Below are positions 55,095 to 63,802 of a stretch of DNA of 64,000 nucleotides, in pieces. Source of the DNA: Gemmatimonadota bacterium (GTDB lineage Bacteria > Gemmatimonadota > Gemmatimonadetes > Gemmatimonadales > Gemmatimonadaceae); assembly GCA_016719105.1 (NCBI GenBank), contig JADKAQ010000014.1:124001-188000 (forward strand), given 5' to 3'. The notes under the pieces are model-generated. The model searched no databases and was not told the DNA's origin. It saw only the letters and a program-made list of their open reading frames with translations. A program made the position numbers and the translations under genes. Every line of letters begins with the position of its first letter. Within the stretch, counting starts at the first letter, position 1.

Positions 55095-56279
55095 TCAGGG
55101 CGGGGGCGGGGGGGCGTTCTCGTCGTGGACCGGGCGCGGCACAGGCGACGCACGCCGGTCGATCGGGGCGTGCTCGCCTAACGACGGCACGCGTCCCATC
55201 ACCGGACGGACCGACGCCAGGTTGTGCGGCGGCAGCAAGGCAGGAATGTCGCCGGCGGCGGTACTGACCGTGGTCCACCGCGCGCGCGCCACCAGCTGGG
55301 CATGGTCGGCGACCGCGGGGACGTCGTTCACCACCGCGTTGGCGATTCCGCCGCGTTCGAGACGTGCGACGACCTCGGTAACCGGAAGCGCCGCGAACGC
55401 CGAGACGATCTGCCGTTCGAGTACCACACGATTGGCCAGTCGAGCCGCGGGCACGGCGTAGTCAGGATGATCGGCCAGCGCCGCATCGAGCAGCACGTGT
55501 TCGCAGAAGCGGCGAAACTCCGGGTCGCTCTGGATGGCGAAGAGCACCTGTCCATCGGCACAGGGATACGCCCCATAGGGGACGATCATGTTGTGCCGGA
55601 GCCCGGCGCGTCCCGGGGCGCCGCCGGTCCCGAGGTAGGTGTAGAGCGGCGGCATCATCCACTCGGTCATGCACTCGAACATCGAGATGTCGATGCGCTC
55701 GCCCTTCCCCGTGCGCTCGCGCCGGTACAGCGCGGCCAGCGCGCTCGAGTACGCGTACATCCCCGCCCCGATGTCGGCGATGCTGATCCCCACCTTGACC
55801 GGCTCGTCAGGCGTCCCCGTCATCGAGACGACCCCCGACTCGGCCTGGATGAGCATGTCATACGCCTTCTTGTCGCGATACGGGCCATCGGGGCCGTACC
55901 CCGAGATCGCGACCCACACGAGGCGCGGGAGCTCGGCGGCGAGCACGTCATATCCCAGCCCCAACCGCTCGATGGCTCCCGGGGCAAGGTTGTGCACGAA
56001 GACGTCGGCCCCCTGCACGAGCGCGTGCAGCGCCGCGATCCCCTCGTTCGACTTGAGGTCGAGCACCACGCTCTGCTTGCCGCGGTTGAGCCAGGCGAAG
56101 TACGCCGAGATCCCGTTGAGCGCCCCATCGTAACCGCGGGCGAAGTCGCCATCGCCCGGGCGTTCGACCTTGATGACCTCGGCGCCGAGGTCGGCAAACT
56201 GTCGCGTGCAGAACGGGGCGCTGACCGCCTGCTCCACGGCGACGACGCGCAGCCCGGCGAACGGGAGCACGTCGTTCAT
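55095..56279 (-). CDS. Family III (CaiB/BaiF) CoA-transferase, itaconate cluster
   Basis: A 394-residue CoA-transferase that would activate a dicarboxylate such as itaconate from succinyl-CoA. The family marks are FAGLRVVAVEQAVSAPFCTR, then DLGAEVIKVERPGDGDFARG and AYDMLIQAESGVVSMTG, with the catalytic Asp in AYDMLIQA. ERIDISMFECMTEWMMPP is also typical. It is the last gene of a cluster with MaoC, CitE-like, acyl-CoA dehydrogenase and PrpD genes. That combination is the one I recall for itaconate degradation in Pseudomonas aeruginosa (CaiB-type Ict). Its start overlaps the MaoC stop. Confidence 0.92.
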   Translation of the reverse strand: MNDVLPFAGLRVVAVEQAVSAPFCTRQFADLGAEVIKVERPGDGDFARGYDGALNGISAYFAWLNRGKQSVVLDLKSNEGIAALHALVQGADVFVHNLAPGAIERLGLGYDVLAAELPRLVWVAISGYGPDGPYRDKKAYDMLIQAESGVVSMTGTPDEPVKVGISIADIGAGMYAYSSALAALYRRERTGKGERIDISMFECMTEWMMPPLYTYLGTGGAPGRAGLRHNMIVPYGAYPCADGQVLFAIQSDPEFRRFCEHVLLDAALADHPDYAVPAARLANRVVLERQIVSAFAALPVTEVVARLERGGIANAVVNDVPAVADHAQLVARARWTTVSTAAGDIPALLPPHNLASVRPVMGRVPSLGEHAPIDRRASPVPRPVHDENAPPPPP

Positions 56280-56772
56280 TCGCGCATGAGGGCACCGGCT
56301 GCACCGGGGCGTGCCCGCGCTTGTAGACCAAGACGGTGCGTCGATACGTGATCACCACCGTGCCGTCCTGCTTGAAGCCCGTCGTCCTGACCTCCACGAT
56401 CCCCATCGTCGGGCGCGACTTCGATTCGCGCATGCTCAGCACCTCGCTCTGCGCGTAGATCGTATCCCCCTCGAGCACCGGCGCGGGGAGGCGCACCTCG
56501 TCCCAACCCAGGTTCACCGCGTTGCGCGAGATGTCGCTCACCGAGAGCCCCACCACCAGCGCCAGGGTGAAGGTCGAGTTCACCAGCGGCTCACCGAACT
56601 CGGTCTGCGACGCGTAATGCCGGTCGAAGTGGATCGGGTTGGTGTTGTTCGTGAGCAGGGTGAACCAGGTGTTGTCGACGTTGCTCACCGTGCGCCCCAG
56701 CGGGTGGCGCAGCACGTCGCCCACGTGGAAATCCTCGTAGCAGCGTCCCTCGTGTCCCGGTGCATCGCTCAT
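56276..56772 (-). CDS. MaoC-like enoyl/itaconyl-CoA hydratase, probable frameshift near the 3' end
   Basis: A predicted hydratase of about 165 residues with a hot-dog fold. EDFHVGDVLRHPLGRTVSN and NNTNPIHFDRHYASQTEF hold the conserved Asn-Pro-x-His of the MaoC catalytic motif. As read, the frame runs past the expected end into the CaiB gene. One missing C in the run at 56306-56309 (four, needing five) would give APGAAGALMRE and a TGA that overlaps the CaiB start as ATGA, matching the other junctions of the cluster. Hydratase activity on itaconyl- or mesaconyl-CoA is inferred from context. Confidence 0.85.
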
Positions 56773-57731
56773 GGTGCCGTCCCTGAAGGGTTGGGGCGGG
56801 GCGCACGCCCCGCGCGTTGCGCCGCGTCGGCGCGCAGCGTCGTCTGCGCCATGCGCAGGTTGGCCGCGTCGATCATGATGCCGTCGCTCCCCACCGCGCC
56901 GCGCCCGGCCGCGACGGACGCCTCGTAGCGCGCCACCACGTCGTGCGCCCACGCCAGGTCGCGGGGCGACGGCGAGAAGGCCGCATTCACCGCCGCCAGC
57001 TGCAGCGGATGGATGCACTGCTTGCCGTCGAATCCCATGGCACGCGCGACGCCACAGGCCCGCGCCAGCGCCTCGGGATCCTTGTAGCTGGCGAGCGGGC
57101 CGTCCATGCAGCGCAACCCGTACGCGCGCGCCGCCGCCACGATCCCGTGCATCACCGCGTGCCAGCGATGGGCGCCGTACGCCGCGTCGTGCTCGTCCTC
57201 CGCCCCGATGTTGGCCAGCGGCATGTGCATCGAGGCCGCGTAGTCCCCCATCCCGAAGATCAATCCCTCCAGCCGCGGCGAGGCGCTCGCGATCTCGCGC
57301 AGGTGCAAGAAGCCGAGCGCCGTCTCGATCTGCGCCTCGATCCCGATGCGCTCCCGGAGCCCGGTGCGTGCCTCGACCTGCGTCAGCAGACGATCGACGA
57401 ACTGCACGTCCCCCGCCCCCGAGGCCTTGGGGAGCATGATGAGGTCGAGGTGCTGCCCCGCCCCTTCCACCACGTCGATCACGTCGCGATAGGTGTACAT
57501 CGTGTCGAGCGCGTTGACGCGTACCATGCGCGTCCGATGCCCGAAGTCGAGCGTCGTGAGCGCTTGCACCACGAGGGCGCGGCTCGCCTCCTTCTGCTCC
57601 GGGGCCACCGCGTCCTCGAGATCGAGACAGACGGCGTCAGCGTCGCTGCGGGCCGCCTTGGCCACCATCTCCGGCCGAGACGCCGGGACAAACAACATGC
57701 TGCGCGCGAGGCGCGATGGGTTGGGGCGCAT
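56769..57731 (-). CDS. CitE-like (HpcH/HpaI family) CoA-ester lyase, probable citramalyl-CoA lyase
   Basis: A 320-residue lyase. SMLFVPASRPEMVAKAARSD and DAVCLDLEDAVAPEQKEASR are the HpcH/HpaI-family N-terminal stretches, the latter with acidic metal ligands. QIETALGFLHL and LIFGMGDYAASM are the catalytic Glu and the Asp-metal segment, and GKQCIHPLQLAAVNAAF is the C-terminal signature. It would split citramalyl-CoA to acetyl-CoA and pyruvate. Its ends overlap or almost touch its neighbours (ATGA with MaoC; 6 bases after the acyl-CoA dehydrogenase). Confidence 0.92.
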   Translation of the reverse strand: MRPNPSRLARSMLFVPASRPEMVAKAARSDADAVCLDLEDAVAPEQKEASRALVVQALTTLDFGHRTRMVRVNALDTMYTYRDVIDVVEGAGQHLDLIMLPKASGAGDVQFVDRLLTQVEARTGLRERIGIEAQIETALGFLHLREIASASPRLEGLIFGMGDYAASMHMPLANIGAEDEHDAAYGAHRWHAVMHGIVAAARAYGLRCMDGPLASYKDPEALARACGVARAMGFDGKQCIHPLQLAAVNAAFSPSPRDLAWAHDVVARYEASVAAGRGAVGSDGIMIDAANLRMAQTTLRADAAQRAGRAPRPNPSGTAP

Positions 57732-57737
57732 GATTCG

Positions 57738-58907
57738 CTAGAAGGAGCGGGGGAGCCCCAGCACGTGCTCCCCGATGTACGAGAGGATCAAGTTGGTCGA
57801 CACCGGTGCCACCTGGTACAGCCGCGTCTCGCGGAACTTGCGCTCCACGTCGTACTCGGCGGCAAAGCCGAACCCTCCGTGTGTCTGCAGGCAGACGTTC
57901 GCCGCCTCCCATGAGGCATCGGCGGCCAGGAGCTTGGCCATGTTGGCCTCGGCCCCGCAGGGGAGGCCAGCGTCGAAGAGGCGCGCCCCCTCGTAGCGCA
58001 TCAGGTCGGCCGCGCGCACGCGTGCGTACGCCTGCGCCAGCGGAAACTGGATCCCCTGGTTCTGCCCAATCGGCCGATCGAACACGACACGCTCGCCGGC
58101 GTATCGACGCGCCTTGTCGATGAACCAGAAGCCGTCGCCGATGCACTCGGCCGCGATGAGCACGCGCTCGGCGTTCATCCCGTCGAGGATGTAGCGAAAG
58201 CCGTCGCCCTCGGTCCCGATCAGGTTCTCGGCCGGGACCTCGAAGTCCTCGAAGAAGAGTTCGTTGGTCTCGTGGTTGACCATGTTGTCGATCGGGCGCA
58301 CGCGCAGCCCGCGTTGCTCGGCCCCGCGCAGGTCGACGAGGAAGACCGACAGCCCCTGCGTGCGCCGGGTGACCTGCTCCAGCGGCGTCGTGCGCGCGAG
58401 GAGGAGCATGAGGTCGGAGTGCTGTATGCGCGAGATCCAGACCTTCTGCCCGTTGACCAAGTAGCGGTCGCCGCGCCGCTCGGCAACGGTGCGCGTCTTC
58501 GTCGTGTCGGTCCCGGTGGCCGGCTCGGTGACGGCGAACGACTGCAAGCGCAGCTCGCCAGCCGCAATGGCGGGGAGGTAGCGCCCCTTCTGCTCGGGCG
58601 AGCCGTGCCGCAGCACGGTCCCCATGATGTACATCTGCGCGTGACAGGCTCCGGAATTGGCGCCGGCGCGATTGATCTCCTCGAGAATGACCGACGCCTG
58701 CGTGAGCGTGAGCCCGCTACCGCCGTACTCCTCGGGGATGAGGGCCGACAGCCAGCCGGCGCGCGTGAGCGCCTGCACGAACTCCTGAGGGTAGCCGTGT
58801 TCGCGCTCGACGCGCTGCCAGTAGCGCGAGTCGAACGGGGCGCAGGCGGCGCGCACGGCTTCGCGAATCTCGACGTGCTCGGTAGCGCGGGGATTGATGT
58901 CGCTCAT
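57738..58907 (-). CDS. Acyl-CoA dehydrogenase of the itaconate-like cluster
   Basis: A 389-residue FAD enzyme. SFAVTEPATGTDTTKTRTVA and NGQKVWISRIQHSDLMLLL are the nucleotide- and substrate-binding signatures. QTHGGFGFAAEYDVERKFRE is the C-terminal signature, which carries the Glu position equivalent to the catalytic base. It most likely oxidises a short dicarboxylyl- or branched acyl-CoA. In the P. aeruginosa cluster an acyl-CoA dehydrogenase also accompanies the hydratase, transferase and lyase. Start ATG 58907 overlaps the PrpD stop. Confidence 0.92.
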   Translation of the reverse strand: MSDINPRATEHVEIREAVRAACAPFDSRYWQRVEREHGYPQEFVQALTRAGWLSALIPEEYGGSGLTLTQASVILEEINRAGANSGACHAQMYIMGTVLRHGSPEQKGRYLPAIAAGELRLQSFAVTEPATGTDTTKTRTVAERRGDRYLVNGQKVWISRIQHSDLMLLLARTTPLEQVTRRTQGLSVFLVDLRGAEQRGLRVRPIDNMVNHETNELFFEDFEVPAENLIGTEGDGFRYILDGMNAERVLIAAECIGDGFWFIDKARRYAGERVVFDRPIGQNQGIQFPLAQAYARVRAADLMRYEGARLFDAGLPCGAEANMAKLLAADASWEAANVCLQTHGGFGFAAEYDVERKFRETRLYQVAPVSTNLILSYIGEHVLGLPRSF

Positions 58908-60319
58908 GGGTGCACAACCTCGCCCGCGGCACGCGCCGGGGCGAGTGCGGCGAAGAGGATCGACATGTCGGGCACGCTGGCGAGAGCCAGGACCGTGGTC
59001 ACCGCGCGCTCCGCAGTGGCGGCGTCGTAGCGTGGGGTAACCAAGGCGCGGAGCTTGTCGGCGAGTGCCGCGGTGGACACGGGATTCTCGGGATTGCCGC
59101 GCGGGAAGGCGGCGGCGCGCGTGCGGCGCGTCCCGTCGCGGTGTACGTAGGTGATGCGGGTCCCCCATTCGGCCGGATAGCGCGCCGTGATGTCGGGGAC
59201 GACGCGGATCTCGATGCGCGGCAAGAGCGCGGCGACCGCGGCATGCCCCACCCCCGCGGGGCCGAATCGCTCGGCGGCAAACTGCTCGAGCCCCACCGCG
59301 CCGTCCACCAGCGCCGCCGCCACGCAGTACGCGAGCGAGAACTTCGCCTGGTAGGGCGTCGTGGGATCGTGCTGCTTCACGATGGCATGCCCCTGCTCGT
59401 ACGTCTCGACCTCCACCCGCTCGAGCGCCCCGAGCGCCTCGTCGCCCCGCCAGCCGCACTCGGCACGATGCTCGAGCGACACGTCGATGGCCGTGTGCGT
59501 GTGGCCGCAGCACGAGTGGAGCTTGTAGCAGTTCTCGGGAAGCTTCCAGTGCGAGCCTAACGCTTCGGTCACGCGGCTGGCGTCGAAGTCCGTCGTGGTG
59601 GCGCGAAAGAAGCCGCGCTCCCCCTCCAGGATTCGCGTCGCCCCGGTGAAGCCGACGCGGGCGAGGTCGGCGGCCAGCACGCCGTTCATCGCCGCCTTGC
59701 CCGGGTGCAGCGCCTTGCTCATTGCCCCGTCGGCGTTGAACTCCCACAATCCGCTCGCTTGCGTCCCGGCACTCCCCAGCGCGTCGAGCATCTGCGCGGG
59801 GGAGAGCCGGACGAGCGACCCGGCCGCCACCGCGGCGCCGAAGGTGGCCGCCGTCCCCGTGGGGTGCCAGTAGCGATAATGCGAGGGGTTCACCGCCTCT
59901 CCCACGCGCAGTGCGGCCTCGTATCCGAGCGCCACCGCCAGGAGGAAGTCCTCCCCCGAGGCGTGCTCGCGCTCGGCCACGGAGAGCGCCGCGGGGATCA
60001 CCGGCGCCGCCGCGTGCAACGTCGAGCCCTTGTGCACGTCGTCGAGTTCGAGGATGTGCGAGGCGACGCCATTAGCCAGCGCCGCACCGGCGGCCGAACT
60101 GCGCGCCCCCGCGAACACCGTGGCATCGCGCGACGCCCCCAGCTGCCTAACGACTTCCCTCGCCATCTGCGCGGGCGGCTCCAGGGCGCCGCTCATCGCC
60201 GATCCCAGCCAGTCGAGGATGGCGCGATGCGCCTCGTCTACCACCACCGTCGGAAGGTCGCGGAAGCGGGCGCTCGCGCAGAAGTCGGCGAGGAGGCGTG
60301 AGGCGGGCCGTGGGGTCAT
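58904..60319 (-). CDS. MmgE/PrpD-family protein (2-methylcitrate dehydratase-like)
   Basis: A 471-residue member of the MmgE/PrpD family, whose known members dehydrate or isomerise C5-C7 tricarboxylates. ILDWLGSAMSGALEPPAQMA, then HILELDDVHKGSTLHAAAPV (the conserved DD..HP-like stretch), KLHSCCGHTHTAIDVSL and SLAYCVAAALVDGAVGLEQF are typical. It heads the CoA-ester cluster. I recall a PrpD-family gene in the P. aeruginosa itaconate cluster as well. No Shine-Dalgarno is seen before ATG 60319. Confidence 0.92.
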   Translation of the reverse strand: MTPRPASRLLADFCASARFRDLPTVVVDEAHRAILDWLGSAMSGALEPPAQMAREVVRQLGASRDATVFAGARSSAAGAALANGVASHILELDDVHKGSTLHAAAPVIPAALSVAEREHASGEDFLLAVALGYEAALRVGEAVNPSHYRYWHPTGTAATFGAAVAAGSLVRLSPAQMLDALGSAGTQASGLWEFNADGAMSKALHPGKAAMNGVLAADLARVGFTGATRILEGERGFFRATTTDFDASRVTEALGSHWKLPENCYKLHSCCGHTHTAIDVSLEHRAECGWRGDEALGALERVEVETYEQGHAIVKQHDPTTPYQAKFSLAYCVAAALVDGAVGLEQFAAERFGPAGVGHAAVAALLPRIEIRVVPDITARYPAEWGTRITYVHRDGTRRTRAAAFPRGNPENPVSTAALADKLRALVTPRYDAATAERAVTTVLALASVPDMSILFAALAPARAAGEVVHP

Positions 60320-60438
60320 GGGGGGAGGGTGGTGGCGGCGCGTCGCCAATCTACCTGACGCGACGCTAATAGTCGAAGTACGCGCCACGGCGCCCCATGT
60401 ACCAGCGGCGCCCCCGCCCGCCGATCGCTCCCCTCGCC

Positions 60439-60909
60439 CTACGCCCCCTCCAGCCCCTCGATGTCGAGCTTCTTCATCCCCAGCATCGCCTGCTGCACAC
60501 GCATCGCCTTGTCACGATCGGGGTGCTGCAGCAGCGGGAGCAGGATGCGCGGCACGACCTGCCACGACAGCCCGAACCGGTCCTTGAGCCAGCCGCAACG
60601 ACTCTCCTGGCCGCCATCGGCCGTGAGCGCGTTCCAGTAGCGGTCGATCTCCTCCTGCGTATCGCAGGTGATCATCAGCGAGATCGCCTCGTTGAACTGG
60701 AAGTGCGGCCCGCCGTTGAAGGCGTGGTAGGTGCGCCCGTCCATGACGAAGGTCCCCGACATGACGCGATCGCCCGCACGATTGACGGCGACGATACGAG
60801 AGTGCTTGAAGAGCGACGTGTACAGCTGCATCGCCTCCTCGGCCTGGTCGTTGAACCAGAGAAACGGGGTAATCGTCTCGGAACTGCTGTGGTTCGCCGC
60901 CTGGATCAT
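60439..60909 (-). CDS. PhnB-like VOC-domain protein
   Basis: A 156-residue single-domain member of the PhnB/3-demethylubiquinone-9 methyltransferase group of VOC proteins. ITPFLWFNDQAEEAMQLYTS and FVMDGRTYHAFNGGPHFQFN are conserved. CGWLKDRFGLSWQVVP and the tail LGMKKLDIEGLEGA are typical ends. No catalytic role is proven for this group. It lies upstream of the PrpD gene in the same direction, but 119 bases separate them. Confidence 0.9.
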   Translation of the reverse strand: MIQAANHSSSETITPFLWFNDQAEEAMQLYTSLFKHSRIVAVNRAGDRVMSGTFVMDGRTYHAFNGGPHFQFNEAISLMITCDTQEEIDRYWNALTADGGQESRCGWLKDRFGLSWQVVPRILLPLLQHPDRDKAMRVQQAMLGMKKLDIEGLEGA

Positions 60910-61014
60910 CGTCGTGGCCTCTCGCGTTGTACGGGGTCTCCCCTCGGCTTCTTCACTCGACGTTCGTCCGGTGGACGCCGCGCCTGCCACCCACCCCGCA
61001 CGATACCGGATAGC

Positions 61015-61050
61015 AAACGGGCGCGGCAGGAATCCCCGCCGCGCCCGTTT
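61015..61050. terminator. Terminator after the LVIVD-repeat gene
   Basis: AAACGGGCGCGGC pairs perfectly over 13 bases with GCCGCGCCCGTTT around a 10-base loop. It lies 17 bases after the stop of the minus-strand LVIVD gene (61068). Read on the minus strand it ends GTTTGCT, so a short U run is present. Confidence 0.65.
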
Positions 61051-61067
61051 GCCTGATCGACGCGACG

Positions 61068-63056
61068 TTACGACACCGTCGCGTGCTGCAGGTCCTGCAC
61101 CGCCTTCAGGAGGAGCTTCATCTTCGGGGCGTCGCACGACGAGCGCGCGTCGTTCTCCACCTGCGTGGCCAGCGCCCCCAACTGCGACGTGCGCTGCACG
61201 CCCGGGGCCCGCTCGGCACTGGAGAGCGCCGAGCGCACCTCGGAAATGCGATTCGCCGGGAGGCACTTGTTGCGCTCGAGCTGGTCGACGTAGGCACGCG
61301 CGAGCGCGAACGACGGCGGCCAGGCGATCTTCGGCTGCCCCTGCGCGTTGAGGTGCGTCCAGCGCACCGTCTTCGCCGCGTCGATCTCATTCTGCGAGAC
61401 GTACTGGCTCGGCACGAGGTCGGCCACGTCCATCCCGCGCGCGATCTCCGAGCTCACGATCGCACCGTTGTACCAGTACACCGACCACGAGCCGCCCATC
61501 ACGACGCGGGTCGAGTCCACCGGGCCACGGTCGAAGAACGCGATCTCCTTCGGGTTCTTGGCGTCGGTCCAGTCAAACACCGAAATGCCGCCTTGGTACC
61601 ACGCCTGCACCATCACGTCGCGCCCGGGGATCGGAATCAGCGAGCCATTGTGCGCCACGCAGTTCTCGGCCGCGGTCTGGACGGTCGGGATCTTGTAGTA
61701 GCTCTCGAACTTCATCTTGCGGTTCACGATCGAGAAGATCGCGTTCGACCCCCACTCCTTCTTGTCCGAGGCACGGCACTTCGGCGCGCCGCCACCGCCC
61801 CACTCGTCGGAGAAGAGGATCTTGGTCCCGTCGTTGTTGAACGTGGCCGAGTGCCAGTAGGCGAAGTTGGAGTCGGCGACGGCATCGAGGCGCACCGGGT
61901 TCACCGGGTCGGCGATGTCGATCAGGATCCCGTGTCCTTCGCAGGCGCCACCCGCCAGGCCCAGCGACGGATAGACGGTGATGTCGTGGCACTGCCGCCC
62001 CGGGTTGATGGGCGAGCCGGGCTGCGGCGCGCTCCCGAACATGCGATTCACGACCCCCTGCAGCCCGGCGCGCAACGTCGCCGAGTCGGCACCGGTGGGG
62101 GCGCCGCTCCCGCCACGCGCCTTGACCACGCTGTCGAGCATGACACGGATGAACTGCCCACCCAGCACCATGTCCTGCCCCGACGACGGGTTCTTCGCCG
62201 TGAAGCCACCGGCAGCGCGCGCCACAGCTGCCGCCTTGGCGGCCGCCGCGAGGTCTTCCTCGCCCGGCGCGTGCGTCGGCGTGGAGGTGAGCCCGCTGAA
62301 GATGTTGGCCCGGTTCACCACGGCCGACTGCTCCGGGTGCGCCAGCGGAACCTTGATGATCTCGATCCGCAGCAGCGAAGAGTTGGCGTTCTGGTCGGGC
62401 GTGTCGCGCACGCACCCCGCCAGTTCGTTAGGCGAGCGCACCCCGGCCGAGCCCGACACGTAGATGTAGATGTTGTCGGGATCCTTGGGGCTCTCGACCA
62501 CCGTGTGCGTGTGCGATCCGCGGCACGTCTGCACGTTGGCGACGATCTTCGGCTTCTTGATGTCGCTGATGTCGAAGACGCGCACGCCACGGAAGCGCAG
62601 CGCACTCACCGTGTCCGGCACGCCGCCGGGGAGGCAGTCCACCCGGCCGTTGTTCGCCTCGGCCGACATGAACATCAGGTTCTTGTACACCGACACGTCG
62701 TTCTGCGAGGCCGGGCAGCTGAAGGCCGTGACCAGCAGCGGCTTGGCCGGGTTGGTGATGTCCCAGACCACCGGTCCGTTGTAGTTCCCCTGGATCACGT
62801 AGTTCCCCGTGAAGGCCAGGTCGGAGTTGGTGATCCCGAGGAACCCCTCGGGGGAGACCGCCTTCGACACGACCTTCATGTTGGAGAGCGCTTCGCCGGC
62901 GTCCATGAGGCCGGCCTTGAGGCCGACGCGCGAATCCATGCGCGGATCGGCCGACGGCGACGGCGTGGTCGCGGGGGGATTGGAGCCCGCGCACGCGGCC
63001 GACGCGACGAGCGCGGCGGCGAGCATGGCGCGAGACGACAGACGGGATGTGCTCAT
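61068..63056 (-). CDS. LVIVD-repeat secreted lipoprotein of unknown function
   Basis: A 662-residue exported protein. Its signal (AMLAAALVASAACAGS) has a lipobox at SAACAG. Several beta-propeller-like LVIVD repeats are present: GPVVWDITNPAKPLLVTAF, RGVRVFDISDIKKPKIVAN, GHGILIDIADPVNPVRLDA and GGISVFDWTDAKNPKEIAFF. The last 100 residues are helical, with two cysteines. Proteins of this kind are common in Gemmatimonadota and in actinobacteria; their ligand is unknown. ATG 63056 gives the signal. Confidence 0.88.
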   Translation of the reverse strand: MSTSRLSSRAMLAAALVASAACAGSNPPATTPSPSADPRMDSRVGLKAGLMDAGEALSNMKVVSKAVSPEGFLGITNSDLAFTGNYVIQGNYNGPVVWDITNPAKPLLVTAFSCPASQNDVSVYKNLMFMSAEANNGRVDCLPGGVPDTVSALRFRGVRVFDISDIKKPKIVANVQTCRGSHTHTVVESPKDPDNIYIYVSGSAGVRSPNELAGCVRDTPDQNANSSLLRIEIIKVPLAHPEQSAVVNRANIFSGLTSTPTHAPGEEDLAAAAKAAAVARAAGGFTAKNPSSGQDMVLGGQFIRVMLDSVVKARGGSGAPTGADSATLRAGLQGVVNRMFGSAPQPGSPINPGRQCHDITVYPSLGLAGGACEGHGILIDIADPVNPVRLDAVADSNFAYWHSATFNNDGTKILFSDEWGGGGAPKCRASDKKEWGSNAIFSIVNRKMKFESYYKIPTVQTAAENCVAHNGSLIPIPGRDVMVQAWYQGGISVFDWTDAKNPKEIAFFDRGPVDSTRVVMGGSWSVYWYNGAIVSSEIARGMDVADLVPSQYVSQNEIDAAKTVRWTHLNAQGQPKIAWPPSFALARAYVDQLERNKCLPANRISEVRSALSSAERAPGVQRTSQLGALATQVENDARSSCDAPKMKLLLKAVQDLQHATVS

Positions 63057-63130
63057 GCCTGGCTTCACTCGGGTGAGGGGGGACGAAGGAGCGGAAGAAG
63101 GTGCGTGCTACAGCTGGAATGCTGCAGTCG

Positions 63131-63802
63131 CTACGGAAGTTCGATCAACATCTGGAGCATGCGGCGGATCTCGGTCGACTGATCCACCTCGACATCGGCC
63201 GCGAACTTGAAGATCGTCTCGTCCTGCCCCGCGCCACGATTGGCGAAGAGCGTCTTGACCATCGTCACAGCGCCACGGTGATGATCGATCATGTACGTGA
63301 GGAAGAGCCGGTCGAACTCCGGGCCACGCGCCGCGTCGAGCGACTTGAGCTGTGCATCGGTCAGCATTCCGGGCATCGACATCGCATGCGCGCCATGCTG
63401 CATGGCCTCGTGGCTCATCCCCGCGTGCTGCATCGCCGCGCCTGCCGTGTCGGCGACCGGCGCCTCCTGGTTGCGATCGCGCAGCCACGTCTGCATGAGG
63501 TTGATCTCGTCGCGCTGCGCGTTGATGATGCGCTCGGTGAGGCGGATGACCGCCGCACTCGCGCCGTGCGTAGGCGCCCACTTGGAGATGAGAATCGCCT
63601 GCGCGTGGTGATGGATCATCCCCGACATGAAGTCGATGTCGCCCTTCGTGTACGGGTAGCGGAGCGAATCGGCCCGCGCGCGGTCCTTCGCTGCCTCCGG
63701 CCCCATGCGCGACAGCGCCGCCGCGGGACGTGAACGGGCGCACGCCGAGGTCAAGGCGAGCGCGCCGAGGGAGAGGGTCAGGACGTGGGTGGTGAATCTC
63801 AT
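63131..63802 (-). CDS. DUF305 lipoprotein, putative metal (copper)-binding
   Basis: A 223-residue DUF305 protein. The lipobox is LTSACARS. The two halves carry DIDFMSGMIHHHAQAILIS and FLTYMIDHHRGAVTMVKTLF, the M-x-x-HH repeats of the family, with a Met/His-rich stretch between them (HAGMSHEAMQHGAHAMSMPG). Such sequences are often found next to copper-handling genes. It is likely periplasmic. No partner gene is seen in the last 198 bases of the window. Confidence 0.88.
   Translation of the reverse strand: MRFTTHVLTLSLGALALTSACARSRPAAALSRMGPEAAKDRARADSLRYPYTKGDIDFMSGMIHHHAQAILISKWAPTHGASAAVIRLTERIINAQRDEINLMQTWLRDRNQEAPVADTAGAAMQHAGMSHEAMQHGAHAMSMPGMLTDAQLKSLDAARGPEFDRLFLTYMIDHHRGAVTMVKTLFANRGAGQDETIFKFAADVEVDQSTEIRRMLQMLIELP

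Larger units (their letters stand above)
1784..62433. repeat. Dispersed octamer CGTTAGGC
   Basis: Twenty exact copies were found by eye on both strands. Top-strand CGTTAGGC starts at 1784, 14046, 17513, 21843, 29313, 33954, 44287 and 62426. GCCTAACG starts at 23158, 23437, 29920, 33028, 36722, 46649, 46925, 51925, 54577, 55176, 59555 and 60145. Only two lie inside the island. Most host copies within genes are read on the coding strand as X-TTA-GGC (Leu-Gly), using the otherwise rare TTA codon. Seven-base variants (CGTTAGG with another last base) occur at 22123, 25779, 38408 and, as ACCTAACG, at 40520. Confidence 0.85.
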
